A stretch of 64,000 nucleotides of DNA, taken from assembly GCA_964514385.1 (NCBI GenBank), contig CAZEQJ010000011.1:1-64000 (forward strand). Direction: 5' to 3'. Position 1 is the first letter of the stretch. Each line of letters begins with the position of its first letter. The position numbers were made by a program, and so were the translations under genes. The notes beneath the pieces were generated by a model. It worked only from the letters and a program-made list of their open reading frames with translations. It had not been told where the DNA came from and did not search any database. This document shows positions 16,885 to 24,478 of the stretch, one piece after another. This DNA is from CAZEQJ01 sp964514385. Its GTDB lineage: Bacteria > Bacteroidota > Bacteroidia > Cytophagales > Cyclobacteriaceae.

Positions 16885-17322
16885 ATGAAGGGCAACTTAG
16901 ATGAAATCAAAGGTATATTTACTGAATTTCTGGAAGATAAAAATCTGAGAAAAACACCGGAAAGATTTGCGATATTAGAAGAAATATATGCAAATCCCGG
17001 CCATTTTGACGTGGAGTCGCTTTACCTGAATATGAAAAATAAAAACTACAGGGTAAGTCGTGCTACCGTATACAACACTCTCGACCTGCTGCTGGAATGT
17101 GACCTTGTCACAAAACATCAGTTTGGTAAAAATCTCTCGCTGTACGAGGCCAGTCATGGATATAAGCAGCACGATCACCTGATCGACCTTAACACAAATG
17201 AGATCTTTGAATTTTGCGATCCCCGCATACAGACCATACAAAAACTGGTGGAAGACACCTTCGAATATGAGGTTATCAGCCATACCCTGTATTTCTACGG
17301 GCGAAAGAAACAAAAAGAATAG
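16885..17322 (+). CDS. Fur-family transcriptional regulator
   Basis: A 145-residue protein with the Fur winged helix at about residues 10-85 (LRKTPERFAILEEIYANPGHFDVESLY, VSRATVYNTLDLLLECDL). A dimerisation domain follows, with HDHLIDLNTNEIFEFCDP carrying the regulatory metal site. The C-terminal CxxC zinc pair of many Fur proteins is absent. It could be Fur, PerR or Zur. Family membership is certain, the metal is not. It lies just upstream of the SRP RNA gene. Confidence 0.9.
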   Translation: MKGNLDEIKGIFTEFLEDKNLRKTPERFAILEEIYANPGHFDVESLYLNMKNKNYRVSRATVYNTLDLLLECDLVTKHQFGKNLSLYEASHGYKQHDHLIDLNTNEIFEFCDPRIQTIQKLVEDTFEYEVISHTLYFYGRKKQKE

Positions 17323-17353
17323 CATGTCGTTTCTTTCTTTAGAATAAAGACCT

Positions 17354-17361
17354 TAATTTTG
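17354..17361 (+). promoter_or_regulatory. -7 promoter element of the SRP RNA gene
   Basis: TAATTTTG is an exact TAnnTTTG match ending six bases before the first base of the predicted SRP RNA closing stem (17367), which is where transcription would be expected to begin. Confidence 0.6.
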
Positions 17362-17364
17362 GCA

Positions 17365-17456
17365 TTGCAAACTGGTACGACCAGCTCCTGCTGAATCCCC
17401 CAGGTCCGGAAGGAAGCAAGGGTAGGCGGTTGTAGCGGTGCGATATCAGTTTGCTT
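17365..17456 (+). ncRNA. ffs: Signal recognition particle RNA, small bacterial type
   Basis: The conserved SRP domain IV is present: GGTCCGGAAGGAAGCAAGGG at about 17403-17422 contains the GGAA tetraloop and the asymmetric loop bound by Ffh. The ends close with GCAAACTG (17367-17374) against CAGTTTGC (17447-17454), followed by six T residues that serve as terminator. The RNA of about 90 bases forms SRP with Ffh and targets membrane and exported proteins. Exact ends are inferred from the stem and the -7 box. Confidence 0.93.
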
Positions 17457-17489
17457 TTTTATTGTAATCAAATCCAAACCTAATAAATC

Positions 17490-18146
17490 ATGCAGTTTTT
17501 CATTGACACAGCTAACCTTGATGAGATCAGGGAAGCTCATGCCCTGGGTATTCTTGATGGTGTGACAACAAATCCTTCGCTCATGGCGAAAGAGGGTATA
17601 ACAGGCCATGACAATATCATAAAACATTATAAAGACATTTGTGATATTGTAGATGATAATGTGAGCGCCGAGGTTATCGCAACCGATTATGACAATATTA
17701 TTAAGGAAGGACGTGAACTTGCCAAAATAGACGACAAAATCGTCGTAAAAGTGCCTATGATCCGCGATGGTGTAAAGGCCATCAACACGTTTTACTCTGA
17801 AGGAATACGCACAAACTGCACCCTTGTATTTTCACCTGGTCAGGCGATACTTGCTGCTAAGGCGGGTGCCAGCTATGTAAGCCCGTTCATGGGCCGCCTG
17901 GACGATATCGGCCATGATGGTATAGAGCTGATAGACCAGATTGTGAATATTTATGACAATTTCGGTTTTGAAACTGAGGTGCTGGCTGCGTCTGTACGGC
18001 ATGTAAATCACCTGATTCGTTGTGCTGAAGTAGGCGCAGATGTGGTCACATGTCCGTTAAATGTCATAACCGGACTGCTTAAGCATCCACTTACGGATAT
18101 AGGATTAGAAAAATTCCTGTCTGACTACAAAAAAGGTAATTCATAA
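17490..18146 (+). CDS. fsa: Fructose-6-phosphate aldolase / short transaldolase
   Basis: A 218-residue protein of the short TalC/FSA subfamily: MQFFIDTANLDEIREAHALG, GVTTNPSLMAKEG, KIVVKVPMIRDGVKAI (Schiff-base Lys) and NCTLVFSPGQAILAAKAGA. It either cleaves fructose-6-phosphate or acts as transaldolase; the sequence alone does not separate the two. A hairpin terminator follows at 18156-18182. Confidence 0.92.
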   Translation: MQFFIDTANLDEIREAHALGILDGVTTNPSLMAKEGITGHDNIIKHYKDICDIVDDNVSAEVIATDYDNIIKEGRELAKIDDKIVVKVPMIRDGVKAINTFYSEGIRTNCTLVFSPGQAILAAKAGASYVSPFMGRLDDIGHDGIELIDQIVNIYDNFGFETEVLAASVRHVNHLIRCAEVGADVVTCPLNVITGLLKHPLTDIGLEKFLSDYKKGNS

Positions 18147-18155
18147 AATAGTAAT

Positions 18156-18182
18156 ATGCGGTCGCTATTGACCGCATTTTTT
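18156..18182 (+). terminator. Intrinsic terminator after fsa
   Basis: Arms ATGCGGTC (18156-18163) and GACCGCAT (18170-18177) with a six-base loop are followed by a T run to 18182. An in-frame ATG at 18156 lies inside the 5' arm, so it is unlikely to be the start of the next gene. Confidence 0.85.
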
Positions 18183-18392
18183 ATGTTTATACTAAAAGTA
18201 AAAGGAAAGAAGAAAATTCCGGATTACATCCAGCTCCGTGACGACAACTATGTGCTGGTAGCTTATTTCAGCTACCGGCAGGAGCGACCATTTAAAAATC
18301 TGGAAAAATATGGCCTTGAAGGTAAGGACGATGAATTCCGTATCTTCGTTGAGCAAATGCCATATGGCAAACTAATGAAACTGGAACTGTAG
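18183..18392 (+). CDS. Small protein between fsa and ftsE, unknown
   Basis: Read from ATG 18183 the protein has 69 residues (MFILKVKGKKKIPDYIQLRD). The upstream ATG at 18156 is part of a terminator stem and was rejected. The sequence is basic at the start and contains YVLVAYFSYRQERPFKNLEKYG and FRIFVEQMPYGKLMKLEL. No family recognised. Its TAG stop overlaps the GTG start of ftsE by one base, so the two are probably translated together. Confidence 0.65.
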   Translation: MFILKVKGKKKIPDYIQLRDDNYVLVAYFSYRQERPFKNLEKYGLEGKDDEFRIFVEQMPYGKLMKLEL

Positions 18393-19099
18393 TGTTTTCC
18401 TCAGAACCCATCGTAGAGATACGTGATGCCCATATATTTCAGGAGCATCACGTTGTACTACAGGATATCAACCTTGATATCCATAAGGGTGAGTTTGTGT
18501 TTCTGATTGGCAGGACAGGATCAGGCAAGTCCAGCCTGATGAAAACGCTATATGCTGACCTCCCGCTGCGGGTAGGCCATGTCAATATTACGGGATTTGA
18601 ATTACATAAAATAAAGGACAGGGAAGTGCCCTACCTGCGTCGTAAACTTGGCATAATATTTCAGGATTTTCAGCTTTTCCCGGACCGCACCGTAGCTGAA
18701 AATATTAACTTCGTCATGCGTGCTACCGGCTGGAAGGATAAGGCCAAAATGAAGGCCAAGCTGGTAGAAGTGTTGATGCGCGTAGGACTCGGCTCAGTGG
18801 CGGGTAAGTTTCCGCATCAACTCTCCGGTGGTGAACAACAACGCGTTGTGATAGCCAGGTCACTCGTGAATGACCCCGTGTTGCTGCTGGCGGATGAGCC
18901 TACCGGAAACCTCGATCCTGATGTAAGCGAAGGTATTTTTAAAGTATTTCGTGAAATCAATAATGGTGGCACTGCAGTACTGATGGCAACGCATGATTAT
19001 CATTTCCTGGAAAAGAACGACTACCGTGTACTTAAATGTGATCAGACAAAGATCCTGGATTCGGCGAAAGAGCGTTTCGAATATGGAAATAAATATTAA
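18392..19099 (+). CDS. ftsE: Cell division ATP-binding protein FtsE
   Basis: A 235-residue ABC ATPase starting at GTG. Walker A is GRTGSGKSSLMKTLY, the Q-loop IIFQDFQLFPDRTVAENI, the signature LSGGEQQR and Walker B LLLADEPTGNLD, with the switch His in MATHDYHF. The sequence DFQLFPDRTVAENINFVMRATGW is typical of FtsE, which with FtsX regulates cell-wall hydrolases at the division site. No ftsX lies in the window, which is common in Bacteroidota. Overlap with the preceding small gene suggests co-expression. Confidence 0.88.
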   Translation: MFSSEPIVEIRDAHIFQEHHVVLQDINLDIHKGEFVFLIGRTGSGKSSLMKTLYADLPLRVGHVNITGFELHKIKDREVPYLRRKLGIIFQDFQLFPDRTVAENINFVMRATGWKDKAKMKAKLVEVLMRVGLGSVAGKFPHQLSGGEQQRVVIARSLVNDPVLLLADEPTGNLDPDVSEGIFKVFREINNGGTAVLMATHDYHFLEKNDYRVLKCDQTKILDSAKERFEYGNKY

Positions 19100-19120
19100 A
19101 AAAGGCAGCTAAAAGCTGCC
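19098..19120 (-). terminator. Terminator of the sigma/anti-sigma operon
   Basis: Arms 19104-19110 and 19114-19120 (GGCAGCT / AGCTGCC) form a 7-bp stem. On the minus strand six T residues follow (19098-19103). It lies between the convergent ftsE and DUF4097 genes and serves the latter. Confidence 0.8.
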
Positions 19121-19151
19121 TCTACTGAAATACCATGGCCTTGTATTTATC

Positions 19152-20210
19152 CTATCGGGAGTTTTTAATTTTAAGACCCCCAAACCGTGAACTGAGAATA
19201 ACACGGCCATTCCCTGCTGCCACCGTACGTCCTGTATATTCTTTGCTATTGCTTTCTTCCTTTATGCTTGCAAAGTTAAAATCATCTTCATCGTAGCTGA
19301 AGCCACCATATCCAACCTCCAGATCTATTTCATATCCTGCATCTTCCTCGAAATACAGGTCAACATTGGTATATTTTGCCTCAATGTCAATTAATTTAAA
19401 GCCCTTGCGTATTTTTTTGATTTCAAAACCGGAAGAAAAAGCCAGCTCCAGCTCAGCAGCATCCGTCACCTCTCCTATTTCTACTCCACTGTAGCTTATT
19501 TCTCCTTCAATACGCGATACTTCACCAATTTCAAGGCCACCAAAGCCGCAATCAATTTCTACATCGCTTGCTGACTCGATCTCAAGCTTGGAGTATTTAG
19601 CGGTTATCTCCAGTTCATTGGCATTGCCAACGGCGAAAAAGCCACTGGCAAAAGATATATTGAGTTCAGCATTATTTACATCTCCTATCTGGCCGCCACC
19701 ATAGGATTGTTTGATCTCAACATTTTCATGTGCGAGATCTCCTACCTGCATTTTACCAAAACTCTGGTCTATCTCCAGTGGCCCGTCATAGTCGCTGAGC
19801 ACCAGCTCACCAAACTTGAGTTTTATTTCAAGGGGGTTCTTTGCCGGCATTTTTATAGTATAGTCAATATGAAACTCCCCGCCATCCATATTCCTGCCGA
19901 TGTTGGTGATAAAAGAAATATCGCCGTTGGACGGATCATCGTCGATTTCAATACTTATGGCCTCCATAAGCTCGGAACGTTTGCGCTCCGAACGATGATC
20001 TACCTCGATTTCGATCACAATATCAAATTCATTTTTATCCCAGGTTGATATATTTACCTGACCGAATTTATTGCTGATCAATACCTCAGTCGATTCCTTG
20101 ATTTTAATATTGCGTGTAACCTCGCGAGTCTCCTGCGGCCCTGTTGATGTAGCTGCCCTAAGGTAAATGGGCGCTACTAAAATGCTAAATATTAATGCTA
20201 TAGTCTTCAT
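19152..20210 (-). CDS. Exported DUF4097-like beta-helical protein
   Basis: A 352-residue protein with a signal peptide (MKTIALIFSILVAPIYLRA). The mature part consists of repeated short beta-strand units rich in Gly, Asp, Glu and Ile (KLKFGELVLSDYDGPLEI, SFGKMQVGDLAHENVEIKQ, SYGGGQIGDVNNAELNI), the pattern of the DUF4097 putative adhesin family. It overlaps the upstream gene by 26 bases and is the last gene of an ECF sigma operon. It is probably a periplasmic or surface protein linked to envelope sensing. Confidence 0.75.
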   Translation of the reverse strand: MKTIALIFSILVAPIYLRAATSTGPQETREVTRNIKIKESTEVLISNKFGQVNISTWDKNEFDIVIEIEVDHRSERKRSELMEAISIEIDDDPSNGDISFITNIGRNMDGGEFHIDYTIKMPAKNPLEIKLKFGELVLSDYDGPLEIDQSFGKMQVGDLAHENVEIKQSYGGGQIGDVNNAELNISFASGFFAVGNANELEITAKYSKLEIESASDVEIDCGFGGLEIGEVSRIEGEISYSGVEIGEVTDAAELELAFSSGFEIKKIRKGFKLIDIEAKYTNVDLYFEEDAGYEIDLEVGYGGFSYDEDDFNFASIKEESNSKEYTGRTVAAGNGRVILSSRFGGLKIKNSR

Positions 20211-20697
20211 TATTATCCTGATTAATACCTTTTAATAATTCAATCTGTTCTTCCAGTATGTCTTTGCGCAGCTGAAGGTTGTAGATCATGGCATTCCGCA
20301 ACTCTTCATTACCTGAGCTCAGGTATTCCTTCTTAAGTGCACCATAGGCAGAGTCGAGTATTTCCATTTCCGATACAAGCTCATTCTCATCCTGTACATC
20401 GAATTCAACAAGTGTCTCCTGATAGTTGCGGATATTGGACAGATAGAAATATTCCATCTGCCTGAACTCCTCGTCCAGGGAGGCTACACCTGCCGTCTGG
20501 CTGTTAAGCTGCATGATATAAGCAAACAGTCCGATGGTTGTGGCCAGAAATATAGCCGCAGCTGCTTTCCATATCAGCATAGGTTGTCTTCTTTTGCCGG
20601 GCAGGTGGCTTTCTATAGCTGACCACGTATCGCTGGCTGGCGATTTATCGTCAAACGCCTGCCTGTTATTCTGAATAAACTTCTCCAGCTCGTCCAT
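20185..20697 (-). CDS. Probable anti-sigma factor, membrane bound
   Basis: A 170-residue protein with a cytoplasmic N terminus (LEKFIQNNRQAFDDKSPASDTWSAI), one transmembrane segment at about residues 42-62 (IWKAAAAIFLATTIGLFAYI) and a periplasmic C-terminal domain predicted to be helical. The position directly after an ECF sigma gene, with a 32-base overlap, and the one-helix layout support an anti-sigma role. There is no clear zinc-finger motif, so this is inference from context. Confidence 0.65.
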   Translation of the reverse strand: MDELEKFIQNNRQAFDDKSPASDTWSAIESHLPGKRRQPMLIWKAAAAIFLATTIGLFAYIMQLNSQTAGVASLDEEFRQMEYFYLSNIRNYQETLVEFDVQDENELVSEMEILDSAYGALKKEYLSSGNEELRNAMIYNLQLRKDILEEQIELLKGINQDNNEDYSINI

Positions 20698-21226
20698 CTA
20701 AAAGAATGTTTTTAAGTCTCTGTTTACCTCTCACATACTGTGTTTTACTTGTACTCACAGAAATATTAAGTATTTCCGCTATCTCCTGATGGTCATACCC
20801 TTCGAAAAGGTATAAACTCAGCACCGTTCGAAAGCCGGAGGGGAGCTTTTCCATGGCTGATCTGATGTTTTCAACAGAATAAGCCGGCTCCTCGTATGTG
20901 CTTTCTGGCATGTCGTCGGATAGTAAGGATGGGGATTCTTCCGGTACAAATTTTGACTCGGTTTTTACCTTATTCAAGGCAGCGTTTATCACGATACGCT
21001 TGAGCCATGCACCGAAGGTGGCATCACCTTTAAAGGTATTGATCTTATTGAACGCACTGATAAATGCTTCCTGCATAGCGTCCTGCGCATCATCATACGA
21101 ATTGGTGATACGGAATGCAGTGTTGAACATGGCCCGTGAATAGCGCGAGTAGAGCTCATACTGCGCCTTACGGTTGTGTTCCTTACATTTATTTATCAGC
21201 TCTTCCTGCAGATCAATGGAAACCAC
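20666..21226 (-). CDS. ECF-type RNA polymerase sigma factor
   Basis: A 186-residue sigma-70 family protein with region 2 (YSRYSRAMFNTAFRITNSYDDAQDAMQEAF) and region 4 (LPSGFRTVLSLYLFEGYDHQEIAEILNI). The order sigma / membrane protein / exported protein, with overlapping genes, fits a cell-envelope response unit. No target promoter can be read here. Confidence 0.92.
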   Translation of the reverse strand: MVSIDLQEELINKCKEHNRKAQYELYSRYSRAMFNTAFRITNSYDDAQDAMQEAFISAFNKINTFKGDATFGAWLKRIVINAALNKVKTESKFVPEESPSLLSDDMPESTYEEPAYSVENIRSAMEKLPSGFRTVLSLYLFEGYDHQEIAEILNISVSTSKTQYVRGKQRLKNILLDGRAGEVYSE

Positions 21227-21286
21227 TTCATCTTTACATTATCCGCGACAAAGACAAGTGGGGATCTGCAAGGGTTGCATGGAGGG

Positions 21287-22009
21287 TTATAATTTCTCCA
21301 TATTATTTTTGGCCAGTTCAAACTCCGGATTGATGACCAGTGCCTTTTCGAAATTATCACGTGCAGCTTCCTTGTCGTTCATCTGCATTTTCACCAGCCC
21401 AAGCAGATTAAACAGACTGGCCTGCATACTTACCTGCTGACGCTGGTTGTTTGAAGCTGCATGGTATACATCTATTTCAGCTGTAGAATCATTTTCCAAT
21501 AGTATATTGATATTGGTTGTGCACTCAGCATATCGCCCAAGCTCATATTGCAAAAATGACACTTTATATAAGGTAAATGGATCATCATTCAGCAGATAGA
21601 GCTCTTCATAGTTTTCAAGCGCTTTTGCCTTTAATCCAAGATTATCATAAGAAAGACCGGCAATTTCAAGTGCAAGCTGATCTTCCGGGCTTGCCTGGAT
21701 GACATCGTTTGCCACAAGGACAGCTTTGGCATATTGGCGGTCCTGGAAGTAGATTAATGCGAGCGAGTCATACAATGGAAGATTGTTGGGTACGATCGCA
21801 AGGATATTGTAGATAGCATTTACCGCCATTGCATTATCACCATATCTTCGCGCCCTGTTGTAGATATTATTTTGTATCTGCAATACATTGTCTACCGTGA
21901 TGGAAGGGGATTGCTGGGCTTCTGCCTGTCCATCGCCACTTTGGACTTCCTGGGCCACGGCAGTGAGTATACTGAATATGATGGTAATAAGTAGTAAAGA
22001 CTTTTTCAT
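21287..22009 (-). CDS. Exported TPR protein
   Basis: A 240-residue protein with a signal peptide (MKKSLLLITIIFSILTAVAQ) and about four TPR-like helical repeats (LPLYDSLALIYFQDRQYAKAV, LALEIAGLSYDNLGLKAKALE, LFNLLGLVKMQMNDKEAARDN). TPRs bind partner proteins; no enzymatic role is indicated. It overlaps the CCA-adding enzyme gene by 4 bases. Confidence 0.75.
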   Translation of the reverse strand: MKKSLLLITIIFSILTAVAQEVQSGDGQAEAQQSPSITVDNVLQIQNNIYNRARRYGDNAMAVNAIYNILAIVPNNLPLYDSLALIYFQDRQYAKAVLVANDVIQASPEDQLALEIAGLSYDNLGLKAKALENYEELYLLNDDPFTLYKVSFLQYELGRYAECTTNINILLENDSTAEIDVYHAASNNQRQQVSMQASLFNLLGLVKMQMNDKEAARDNFEKALVINPEFELAKNNMEKL

Positions 22010-23448
22010 AGTGTATTTCTTTCCAGTAGTTTTTCTTTGACCACGAATTTATGCATAAATTCTTTAGCTTCCTGATAATCATTACGGATTCGCCCTTCTA
22101 ATATTGCTTCACGTATCTCCTCCTTAATAATGCCTACGATTTTGCCTGGCTGTATATTGAACGTAACCATAATCTCCTCACCAGAGATGGGAGGTTGAAA
22201 ACTCCTCAGCCGGTCTTTTTCTTCCACCAGCTTCATTTTCTGTTCTACCAGGTCGAAATTGCGGAGGTATTTTTTTACCCTGAAGTCATTTTTTGAAGTA
22301 ATATCGGCACGGCAAAGCATCATCAGATCGTCAATATCCTCGCCTGCCTCATACAGCAGCCTCCTTACCGCAGTATCGGTTACTTCACTCTTCACCAGCG
22401 CTATAGGGCGCAAATGCAATCGCACAAGCTTCTGAACGTATTTCAATCTATGGTCCATAGGCAGTTTGAGGCGACGGAAAATACCCGGTACCATTCGTGC
22501 ACCCTTGTCTTCATGGCCATGAAAGGTCCACCCTGCTTTGGGATGAAATCGTTTGGTAGGCGGCTTTGCTATATCGTGCAACAAGGCAGCCCAGCGCAAA
22601 AAGAGGTCGTCTGTGTGTTCTGAAAGATTATCCAACACCTGCAGGGTATGGTAAAAATTGTCCTTATGGCGTTTACCATTGCGTTCTTCCACCCCATGCA
22701 AGGCCACCAACTCGGGAAAGAACTGATGCAACAGCCCTAGATGGAATGCAAGACTCAAGCCATAGCTAGGCTTTGGGCTGCTCATGATCTTATTGAATTC
22801 ATCAATAATTCGTTCGGCAGATACGATTTTTAAACGTTCAGCTTCCTGCTGTATACCTGCAGCCGTCAATGGCTCAATATCAAAGCCAAGCTGCGAGGCA
22901 AACCGAACAGCCCGCATCATACGCAGCGGGTCATCAGAAAAAGTGCGGGATGGGTCAAGTGGCGTTCTGAGTAATTTTTTGTCAAGGTCCTTTAGCCCGT
23001 CAAACGGGTCGATGAGCTGACCGAGATTTTCCATATTCAACGATATGGCCATGGCATTGATAGTAAAATCACGCCGCTTCTGATCGTCTTCAATGGTGCC
23101 TTCCTCAACTGCAGGCTTACGTGAATCTTCGTTGTAGGACTCTTTGCGGGCTCCCACGAACTCTACCTCCCAGTCCCCAATCCGGATCATGGCAGTACCG
23201 AATCGCTTAAATATAGCAATTTCCCCCTTTTTGCCCAGTTTTTGATGAATTGCTCCAGCCAATTCAATGCCGCTGCCTTCTGTCACAATATCAATATCCT
23301 TTGACGTTCTTCCCAGTATGAGGTCACGCACATAGCCGCCTACCACAAATGCAGGGCGTCCGAGATTTTTCACCTCCCGGACAATGGTATCAAGCCCATC
23401 AATTTCACGTAACTCCGCTGAAAAATTACGATGCTGCATATGCTCCAT
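22006..23448 (-). CDS. cca: CCA tRNA nucleotidyltransferase with HD domain
   Basis: A 480-residue enzyme that adds or repairs the 3' CCA end of tRNA. The head carries AFVVGGYVRDLILGRTSKDIDIV with the catalytic Asp pair. RRDFTINAMAISL and DDPLRMMRAVRFASQLGFD are class II CCA-enzyme motifs. An HD phosphohydrolase domain follows (RWAALLHDIAKP, HGHEDKGARMV). A TACCTTTG -7 box on the minus strand at 23453-23460 implies an almost leaderless mRNA, so Met4 (23439) may be the real start. Confidence 0.92.
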   Translation of the reverse strand: MEHMQHRNFSAELREIDGLDTIVREVKNLGRPAFVVGGYVRDLILGRTSKDIDIVTEGSGIELAGAIHQKLGKKGEIAIFKRFGTAMIRIGDWEVEFVGARKESYNEDSRKPAVEEGTIEDDQKRRDFTINAMAISLNMENLGQLIDPFDGLKDLDKKLLRTPLDPSRTFSDDPLRMMRAVRFASQLGFDIEPLTAAGIQQEAERLKIVSAERIIDEFNKIMSSPKPSYGLSLAFHLGLLHQFFPELVALHGVEERNGKRHKDNFYHTLQVLDNLSEHTDDLFLRWAALLHDIAKPPTKRFHPKAGWTFHGHEDKGARMVPGIFRRLKLPMDHRLKYVQKLVRLHLRPIALVKSEVTDTAVRRLLYEAGEDIDDLMMLCRADITSKNDFRVKKYLRNFDLVEQKMKLVEEKDRLRSFQPPISGEEIMVTFNIQPGKIVGIIKEEIREAILEGRIRNDYQEAKEFMHKFVVKEKLLERNTL

Positions 23449-23452
23449 GCCG

Positions 23453-23460
23453 CAAAGGTA
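23453..23460 (-). promoter_or_regulatory. Probable -7 promoter element of cca
   Basis: Minus-strand TACCTTTG matches TAnnTTTG exactly, five bases before the annotated ATG at 23448. The predicted transcript start falls at or near that codon. Confidence 0.45.
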
Positions 23461-23473
23461 AGGATTAAACTAT

Positions 23474-24478
23474 TTACAGGTTCATAAATGCAGGACAGGG
23501 AAGCACTTTATCCTTCTTTTTTACCCTGTGCGATTCGGGTAATTTAAGGTTGTACTGAAGACTTAATTCATGAGCTCCACCTGAGGCAACACTTAAGCGT
23601 GAGATGGTAAAGTCGAAGCTGTAACCAAAGTCAATATCCAACCAGTGTACCCCGAAAACAAATACTATCGCATCACGACTGAATTCTTCATTAAAGTCTG
23701 TCTTGAAAATCGGAGCTCCCCGAAACCAAAGTCCACAGGTGATAGGCTCATAAAGAAAATGAACACCGACATCAAGCTGTGAGAAATTGCCCTGCTGCTG
23801 ATATACGAAAGAGGGCGCAAGTGAAGAAATGACATCTTTTTCACGAATTCCGCGGTAAAGCGGAATACGGGTACCGCCGTGGATGGAAAATTTGGCAGGC
23901 AGCCTGCTTTCAACGGTAAGCAGCGACTGATTGGGCTGATTAAGGTGCCAGCCGGAAATACCAAGCCAGTATTTTTTGCTGTAAATAACTATCCCCGTGG
24001 CAATGTCTATCCATTGTGATGTGCGCAAAGCCCTGGATGCAGGGTCGTCTGTACCCCCGTTCCGGCCCAGCTGATCACCAAAAATCGCCTTATTGATATC
24101 AAGTCCACGACTTCCGACGCCAAAATACAATCCCGGGCTGAATACGATTTTCTGGTTGAGCTGCAACTTATAAGAGTATAACAGCCCTCCCTGTGTAGTA
24201 GTCTGTCCGGCTGACCCTGCCTGATCAGCATTGAGCAAGATACCTAAACCGCTGCGGATATCCTCTAAATTGTAGTCATAGGAAAAAGCATAGGTATTGA
24301 ATGCCCGTGGCAGACTGGGCCACTGCAGACGCATATTGGCAATGAAACGGTGATTCTCCGTTGCTCCGGCAAAACCGGGATTGAGGTAAAGAGGGGCCGC
24401 ATAATACTGAGAGAAATGCGGATCCTGTGCCAGGCAGGCGAAAGATATAAAACACAAACCTACTAATTTCTTTATCAT
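23474..24478 (-). CDS. PorP/SprF-family type IX secretion membrane protein
   Basis: A 334-residue protein with signal peptide. The start QDPHFSQYYAAPLYLNPGFAGA is the hallmark of the PorP/SprF family (TIGR03519), outer-membrane beta-barrel proteins of the type IX secretion system and gliding machinery. SprF helps secrete the gliding adhesin SprB. It overlaps the upstream giant PKD gene by 4 bases, so it probably serves that protein's export or anchoring. Confidence 0.92.
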   Translation of the reverse strand: MIKKLVGLCFISFACLAQDPHFSQYYAAPLYLNPGFAGATENHRFIANMRLQWPSLPRAFNTYAFSYDYNLEDIRSGLGILLNADQAGSAGQTTTQGGLLYSYKLQLNQKIVFSPGLYFGVGSRGLDINKAIFGDQLGRNGGTDDPASRALRTSQWIDIATGIVIYSKKYWLGISGWHLNQPNQSLLTVESRLPAKFSIHGGTRIPLYRGIREKDVISSLAPSFVYQQQGNFSQLDVGVHFLYEPITCGLWFRGAPIFKTDFNEEFSRDAIVFVFGVHWLDIDFGYSFDFTISRLSVASGGAHELSLQYNLKLPESHRVKKKDKVLPCPAFMNL

